The notes beneath the pieces were generated by a model. The model saw only the letters and a list, made by a program, of their open reading frames with translations, did no database searches and was not told the DNA's origin. Source: Astrocystis sublimbata (Eukaryota; Ascomycota; Sordariomycetes; Xylariales; Xylariaceae). From it: a stretch of DNA of 64,000 nt. Below, in pieces: positions 58,387 through 64,000 of the stretch. A program made the position numbers and the translations under genes. Numbering within the stretch: the stretch's first letter is position 1; each line of letters starts with the position of its first letter. The stretch lies in NCBI GenBank assembly GCA_022453515.1, contig JAJNNY010000005.1, forward strand, positions 248,001-312,000, given 5' to 3'.

Positions 58387-61300
58387 GTGCCTCGACAGTA
58401 GCATCAAGTTCTCACTTCTCCCCCTTGATGTCTCCCGAAACTTATGCCTTGACCACCAATAGCTCTGTGCAGCCTTCCCCGGACTCTTTCCGGAACCGAG
58501 ATGTTGAATTATTTCCCCCTCCTCCACCCCTTCACTTAGGTGATCCTCTCCTTAGCCATAAGCCTAGCGTCAACTCTATCGGTGCCACCGCCTTGACTGG
58601 GAGTAATGGCACGATGCTTCCTGAGGCCACGAGCACAAGTTCCACAGGCAAAGGCTTGATAAGGCGATTCTCAAATAAATTCACCACGAGGACCCGACGA
58701 CAATCGTCAGCGGCAGCTAACAGCCGGAACGTCAGCATCGGCCCTGGTGTTCTTAGACGGAGAAGTGACAGTACCAACGCGGCACCCCCTGATACGGTGG
58801 CGCTTACCGATTCTGACGAAGAGGTACACGATGGATTCGGGGAGGTCCCCATACCTACCGAGAATTCAACACGGGAACCATCACACGATGGTAGCTTGCC
58901 TTCTATGACAGGGTCTTATGCCAGCGGCGATGGTCTTGATGGCCCAGTCGTTCCTCGTGCACTCATAAAAGGAACAATGCTGACCAAAATCTCCAAGAAA
59001 AAGAAGTACAAGCGTATGCTGTTCACTCTTGAGTCGAACGCAGGCAAGATCTCCTGGGACAAGGGACGGTCGTCCAAGTGCATATATATCGATGACATCA
59101 AAGACGTCAGGATAGGCTCTGATACTCGGCAATACCGTCTTGATTATGGTATCCCGGATTCAGAAGAAGGGCGCTTCTTTACCATCTTCTACGCATTGCC
59201 GGATACTTCTCGGAGCAAGCAGATGCACCTGATCGCCGAAGACGAGGAAACCTTTACTCAGTGGGTGACAACCCTCGACTCGATATCGAAACACCGAGAA
59301 CTGCATATGGCATCATTGATGGCATTCAACGAAAACGCCGTTCGCAACTTCTGGAATGCGGAGATGACAAAGCAATTTGCGAATAAGCCGCATTGCTTTG
59401 AAGAGGAGACGATCGATCTGTCCAGTGTTGAACGAATTTGCCGAAATCTACACATACATGTGGCCGCAAAAGCTCTGCAGGCTAAATTTACCTTTGCCGA
59501 CACAACTAGATCCAGTCGGCTCAACTTTGCTGAGTTCCAAGTCTTCGTTGAGGAGATGAAACGAAGAAAGGATGTTCGGTCAATCTATGGTCAGATAGCG
59601 TCAGACCCGAATCGAGGCATCACATGGCCCGAGTTTCACGCTTTCCTCCGCGATAAACAAGGCGAAGATGTTGAGAGCAACATCGACTCGTGGAAACTCA
59701 AGTTTCTTCGCTATTCCCAGCCAAACAAATCGAAGGACTCATTGGTTGCGCCGCTGGAAACTGATGCGTTTGTCATGACAGAAGCGGCGTTGGCTAATTA
59801 CCTCGTGTCCAAAGACAATGATCACCTTGTACGCGAGCCAGTTGATCATGTGCTTGATCGTCCTGTGAATGAGTACTTTATTTCCAGCTCACACAATACG
59901 TATCTTATCGGCCGACAAGTAGCCGATGTGTCCTCAGTCGAAGGCTATATCTTGACACTACTGCGAGGATGCCGCAGTGTTGAAATCGACTGTTGGGACG
60001 GGTCGGATGGCCAACCAGTCGTGAAACATGGACGTGCTCTGACCAACGCCATCTCCTTTCGCGAGGTAGTCAATACAGTGAACAAGTATGCCTTCATCGC
60101 CAGCCGGTTCCCATTGTGGGTCTCGCTTGAAGTGCACTGCAACGCAGCCCAACAAGAAATCATGGCTGAAATCATGAAAGAAATCTTCGAGTCCCGTCTT
60201 ATCACTGAGCCTTTGGATCCCTCGGCCGACAAACTTCCCTCTCCATCTGAACTAAAGGATCGTATCTTGGTCAAAGTCAAAGGCACGCATCCCAGCCACC
60301 AGCAACGTGGTGGGGGTGAGAATCCTGGTCGACGACGCGGGAATAGTCTTACATCACCTTTCGCCAAACCTGTGACGATGGACAACGCCAATGTTACTCC
60401 TCAGTTCCTTGCGTCCAGTCCACTTCTCAGCCCCACTCAGCAATCCCGCCGTGTCATCGGAAGAAGAGTAAACACAATAGCAGAGGGAGAAGTGCATGGT
60501 GCTGCCAGTAGCAGTACAAGTGACTGCGAGACCGAGGAAGAGCTGAACAACAAGCGGAAAACGAGCAAGATCGTCAAGTCGCTTGGTGACCTTGGTGTGT
60601 ACTGCAGTGGTGTCAAGTTCCATGGCTTCGAGTCCGCCGAATGTAAAAAAACAAACCACATCTTGTCCTTCATGGAAGGGACCTTCAGGAAGCATTCGAA
60701 GGCTCCAGGCTCGAAAAAGCTCTTGACCCGCCACAATATGCGGTACATGATGCGAGTCTATCCCCAGTACTCACGGCTTACGTCCGATAACTTCAATCCC
60801 TTGATGTATTGGCGAAAGGGCGTACAAATGGCTGCACTTAATTGGCAGACCTTTGATCTTGGCATGCAACTGAATCAAGCGATGTTCGCTGGGGGTACGG
60901 ATCAGTCAGGCTACGTTCTCAAGCCCGAGTCGATGCGAACAATTCGAATCCTTCCAGGTGGCCTGCCCGACGAAGCACATGGGAAATTGGAACACCAGAA
61001 CATGTCGTTCGCCATAGATATCATCTCGGCGCAGCGGCTTATGAGGCCGGCCAGTCTTCCTGCACATCGCACGGTGGATCCATACGTCGAGATGGAATTC
61101 TTCCACGCCAATGACAAGCGGGACAAGCATGATAGTGCCGGTGTCGTTCCTATCCAAACCGATACACCCGTCAAGGTCAGAACATCTATCGTCAGAGAAA
61201 ACGGGTTCGACCCCGTATTCAACTATACCGACGTCCATCAAATAACTACGAAGTATCCTGAATTGGTCTTCGTGAGATTCAACGTCAAGCTCTCCCCGGA

Positions 61301-61631
61301 CGGGGAGACGATCAGTGGCCGCAACCCTACCGTGGCAAGTTATACCGTGAAGCTGAGCAACCTAAAGCAGGGCTACCGGACCTTGCCATTGTGGGACTCA
61401 AACGGAGACCAATTCCTATTCTCTACATTATTTTGCCGTATCAGAGTCCAACCTGCTACAAGTGTTTATATACCAACGCCCGCCCCGGCTGACTCATCCG
61501 TCGGGAAACTGAAACATATCAGTAAGAATGTATTCGGTCGATCAGCCCCCATGAGCAAATCTAGTTTCGAGAAGACTAGCATGGACAGTGGCTATGGGGA
61601 AATTCAACCCCAGCCAAACCCCTCTGTATAA
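58218..61631 (+). CDS. plc1: Phosphoinositide-specific phospholipase C (delta-like)
   Basis: PLC hydrolyses phosphatidylinositol 4,5-bisphosphate to inositol trisphosphate and diacylglycerol at the plasma membrane, linking to calcium signalling. A single exon encodes 1,137 aa. Domains in order: a disordered Ser/Pro-rich N-terminus (1-240), a PH domain (about 245-360), degenerate EF-hands (about 370-510), the X box (about 540-690), a low-complexity X-Y linker with a Ser/acidic run, the Y box (about 782-905) and a C2 domain (about 925-1085). Catalytic residues are all present: His559 and Asn560 (SSSHNTYL), Glu589 and Asp591 (EIDCWDG), His604 (VVKHGRAL) and Glu638 (SLEVHC). The EF-hand loops lack several calcium ligands, as is usual in PLCs. 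ATG 58218 (CACCATGCC) is chosen; an in-frame ATG 22 codons later is possible. Confidence 0.95.
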   Translation: MPSTRNPTRPSPETQPSPSTTGMSGEGPVVRRTRPSQVQTTHQPSTQTSALPNSAISASTVASSSHFSPLMSPETYALTTNSSVQPSPDSFRNRDVELFPPPPPLHLGDPLLSHKPSVNSIGATALTGSNGTMLPEATSTSSTGKGLIRRFSNKFTTRTRRQSSAAANSRNVSIGPGVLRRRSDSTNAAPPDTVALTDSDEEVHDGFGEVPIPTENSTREPSHDGSLPSMTGSYASGDGLDGPVVPRALIKGTMLTKISKKKKYKRMLFTLESNAGKISWDKGRSSKCIYIDDIKDVRIGSDTRQYRLDYGIPDSEEGRFFTIFYALPDTSRSKQMHLIAEDEETFTQWVTTLDSISKHRELHMASLMAFNENAVRNFWNAEMTKQFANKPHCFEEETIDLSSVERICRNLHIHVAAKALQAKFTFADTTRSSRLNFAEFQVFVEEMKRRKDVRSIYGQIASDPNRGITWPEFHAFLRDKQGEDVESNIDSWKLKFLRYSQPNKSKDSLVAPLETDAFVMTEAALANYLVSKDNDHLVREPVDHVLDRPVNEYFISSSHNTYLIGRQVADVSSVEGYILTLLRGCRSVEIDCWDGSDGQPVVKHGRALTNAISFREVVNTVNKYAFIASRFPLWVSLEVHCNAAQQEIMAEIMKEIFESRLITEPLDPSADKLPSPSELKDRILVKVKGTHPSHQQRGGGENPGRRRGNSLTSPFAKPVTMDNANVTPQFLASSPLLSPTQQSRRVIGRRVNTIAEGEVHGAASSSTSDCETEEELNNKRKTSKIVKSLGDLGVYCSGVKFHGFESAECKKTNHILSFMEGTFRKHSKAPGSKKLLTRHNMRYMMRVYPQYSRLTSDNFNPLMYWRKGVQMAALNWQTFDLGMQLNQAMFAGGTDQSGYVLKPESMRTIRILPGGLPDEAHGKLEHQNMSFAIDIISAQRLMRPASLPAHRTVDPYVEMEFFHANDKRDKHDSAGVVPIQTDTPVKVRTSIVRENGFDPVFNYTDVHQITTKYPELVFVRFNVKLSPDGETISGRNPTVASYTVKLSNLKQGYRTLPLWDSNGDQFLFSTLFCRIRVQPATSVYIPTPAPADSSVGKLKHISKNVFGRSAPMSKSSFEKTSMDSGYGEIQPQPNPSV

Positions 61632-64000
61632 CAACAAGTCTCTGGTATCATTACGATTTATTGCGCGGTCACTCGGATCCCCGAAGTGTGGGCTGCTCAG
61701 TCGGTTTTCAATCATAAGCGAATACCCCATCGGATCCATCTTTGGCAGGCGTAGTTGGAAAGCATATCGGGAGCATCATCTGTCTTGGTTTTATCTGTAT
61801 GTTTTGTAACGACGTCATCACGAATCTCCTACTTTATGTCAACGGCGCAATCAACGAGCATGAGGCAGGTTTCAAACGGTGTCACAACTACTTGTTGGGA
61901 ATAACAAAATTGTTTTTATTGGTGTTTGTTGCTCGAAGAAAAGGCTGGTTCCTACTTATGAAGACATCAATGTCATGGTCTTCACCTGTGCTATGGCACA
62001 CCTTGTTTTGAAATGGGTATGGGATGTAGGGTCGCTGGGATCAGATGAGGACCCGGGACCTAAGCTCTGTTGGAAGTGGTACATGTTGAGACTCACGTCC
62101 CCCTGGCACTCTTACGTAGAGCGTGGTGGATATAGCATGGTAAACATTGAAGCTTCTGCATTTGCATGACGTCCAATAAAAGACTATTTGCGGCTCGCGC
62201 TGCATAAGATATCACCCATCCACTGCACACTGCACGTCGTGCTTACAGGTGCACTTGATAAAACCTTACATCCGATAGATTACAAACCTTAGCTAGCTTC
62301 AGGCCCAAACCCGAAACACGAAAAATCAACCTCAATGCTCTCTCGGCTGTACCTACGTGTAATTTCAGATACCAGTATGTCTTCAAGCCACTCTTGACGC
62401 CCGCGATTCGATTGTTGTACGTAGGTTGATAATCAGACATGGTCTGGCACTTGTGTGTGGATGGGGACCGAGACTGATCCTGCTGACCCAGCAGTCTGGA
62501 AAGCATGCACCAATGGCTGCAATGGAGCGAACCCCTGATGTTGGGGTAAGTACCTAGGTGCGTAAGGTCGCATTCCCCTTTGTGCCAAGACTGATCTACA
62601 TGGTACGGTTCACTGAGTTGGTGCTCGGGTCCTTATGTACAACTACCTATTTGTTGATATAGGTAACAGATTGGCCAAGTTGTCTCAGTGCAGAAGAACA
62701 ATGGACTCCAAAAGTAATTTGCCTAGTCTTCAGCGGCTGGTACACGGAGCTGAGACAAGACAAAGGAGACGAAAAGGGGGGTGGAACACAAGAAACAAAG
62801 AGAAAAATGAGAAGGTTCCGAGGTGCCCTTACTTACCGCATAGTGATACAGTAGCACAAGGCAGGAAGGAAGACAGGCAGGGTATTTTCAAAAGCTCGGC
62901 AGGTCGGCAGAGTCTCTCTCTCTGACTCGGCTGGCATATTGATTTCACTGACTGCTATAGTACCTCGTTTCACTGGGTATATCACGTTGCTTGCCTGGGG
63001 CTTTCGTATTCGTTCTGGATCCAACATGTGCGGGACAATGCGCCAGAGCGGTTGGTTTTGGTGCTAGGAGCTGCTCCATCCTCACTGAAGAACAGACGGC
63101 CTCCGCAATAGACAAGGGTAATTAGAGATACTGTGATATGCACGTACGTACTATACGGGTAGGTTTGGACCATGCGGGATGAGAGAACTGAAGGCAACCG
63201 AGTGTGATGAGATTCGAGGCATTAAGTCAGACCTGCACCAGATTCCGTACTATATCGGCGACATGATCAGGATTTGGTCATGGCACGTTGGCAACAACAC
63301 CAAGTAGGGGCCTACCTAAGGTTTGGTCAGTTCCCACGTTGGTTGGGCGGGTTAGGTATCGCCAGGTATCTTGGGGACTCGAGCCCAGGCAAGTACATGC
63401 AAGTAACATGCACCGAATTCAGCCCAGGCTACATGTAGGCAGGCCAAGAAGCCATTCCGGATGGAGTAACTACCTCCTAAGGGAGCGAGGGGAGGGCTCG
63501 AGGGCTTTCGCTCGCTTGCCCACCCCCCTGCGCCTAATGCAGATTATTTTCTGACATACATACATACATGCTGGCCCGGGCCTAGGCACGCATTGTGATG
63601 ATTGTCGCAGGGATCCGCTGTATGGCCCTGTGGGTAGTGGTAACCAAAGCTGATGCTGACACTGACCTAGGTGAAGAAGGAAGCCACGGAGTAGGTGTGC
63701 AGACGCCGGGCGGTGCGGAAAAGCAAAGGGCGAGCACAAATGTGCATTGCGCCTCGCTCCTCGCGTAGCTCGCAGGAACTTGGAAGCCAGCTGTAGCAGC
63801 GATGAAATATTACTCAGTTTCACACCGACCTACGAGCGTTGTCGTAGTGTTCTAATACCCCCACCCAAGTGCCTGAGTAAGGTACTTCTACCCAAAGGTA
63901 CTGTACATGGTATGGTAGGTACGGGGCGTACGGTAGGTGCCTCGCGTGCGTGCTAAGGAAGTTTAGTAGGGGGTCGGCCCGCTACCGCTACCGCTACCGC
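61632..64000. other. Region downstream of PLC1, no gene seen
   Basis: The first several hundred bases are probably the PLC1 3' UTR. The rest carries short spacer motifs (AGTACCTAGGTGCG near 62550, CCTACCTAAGG near 63311), a CATA run near 63555 and a hexamer repeat at the window end. Open frames here are short and lack family resemblance. Confidence 0.55.
63981..64000. repeat. (GCTACC)n microsatellite running off the window
   Basis: Three perfect hexamer copies plus a partial fourth reach the window edge; the full length is unknown. Confidence 0.85.

Overview
The window is nuclear DNA of a filamentous ascomycete (Pezizomycotina, probably Sordariomycetes). The reasons are compact introns of 54-187 bp with GT..AG ends and CTAAC-like branch sites, fungus-specific gene families, and dozens of short TACCTAGGTA-type palindromes in the spacers. 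I cannot name the species. No bacterial operons, rRNA, CRISPR arrays, or convincing tRNA or complete transposon were found.

Thirteen protein genes are supported. Left part (0-17.8 kb): an SSD1/GUL-1 type RNA-binding pseudonuclease (+, 4 exons), a secreted ferritin-like Rds1-type stress protein (+, 2 exons), an RA-PH signalling adaptor (+, 2 exons) and, convergent to it, a single-pass membrane protein with a Cys-rich ectodomain (-). Middle (19-40.2 kb): a MAT2B/RmlD-like NAD(P)-binding protein with a 20-nt microexon (-), an AIM6-like membrane-anchored phosphodiesterase (-), a basic coiled-coil protein (+), the largest TFIIIC subunit Tfc3 (+, about 2,177 aa), a polytopic membrane protein (-), a small zinc-ribbon protein with a Tyr/Gln/Ser-rich tail (-), a UBE2J/Ubc6-type tail-anchored E2 (-) and an isochorismatase-fold protein lacking its catalytic Cys (+). 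Right part: an 18-kb block (40.2-58.2 kb) with no recognisable conserved gene, then PLC1, a phosphoinositide-specific phospholipase C (+), and an empty 2.4-kb tail.

The genes do not form a pathway cluster; they are ordinary housekeeping and signalling genes. SSD1 (cell-wall mRNA control), the RA-PH adaptor, PLC1 and the Cys-rich membrane protein all belong to growth and cell-surface signalling, but that shared theme is only an inference. Splice sites were placed by eye using frame continuity and family alignment, so each junction is a prediction.

The most unusual signals are the 18-kb gene-poor block with microsatellites, a 90-bp near-perfect palindrome resembling two abutting transposon terminal repeats, and a cryptic two-exon coding-like patch; the Cys-to-Pro replacement in the isochorismatase-like protein; start-codon-overlapping upstream ORFs on SSD1 and PLC1; and two introns (TFC3 and the E2) that are multiples of three without stops, so retention would give longer proteins rather than truncation.
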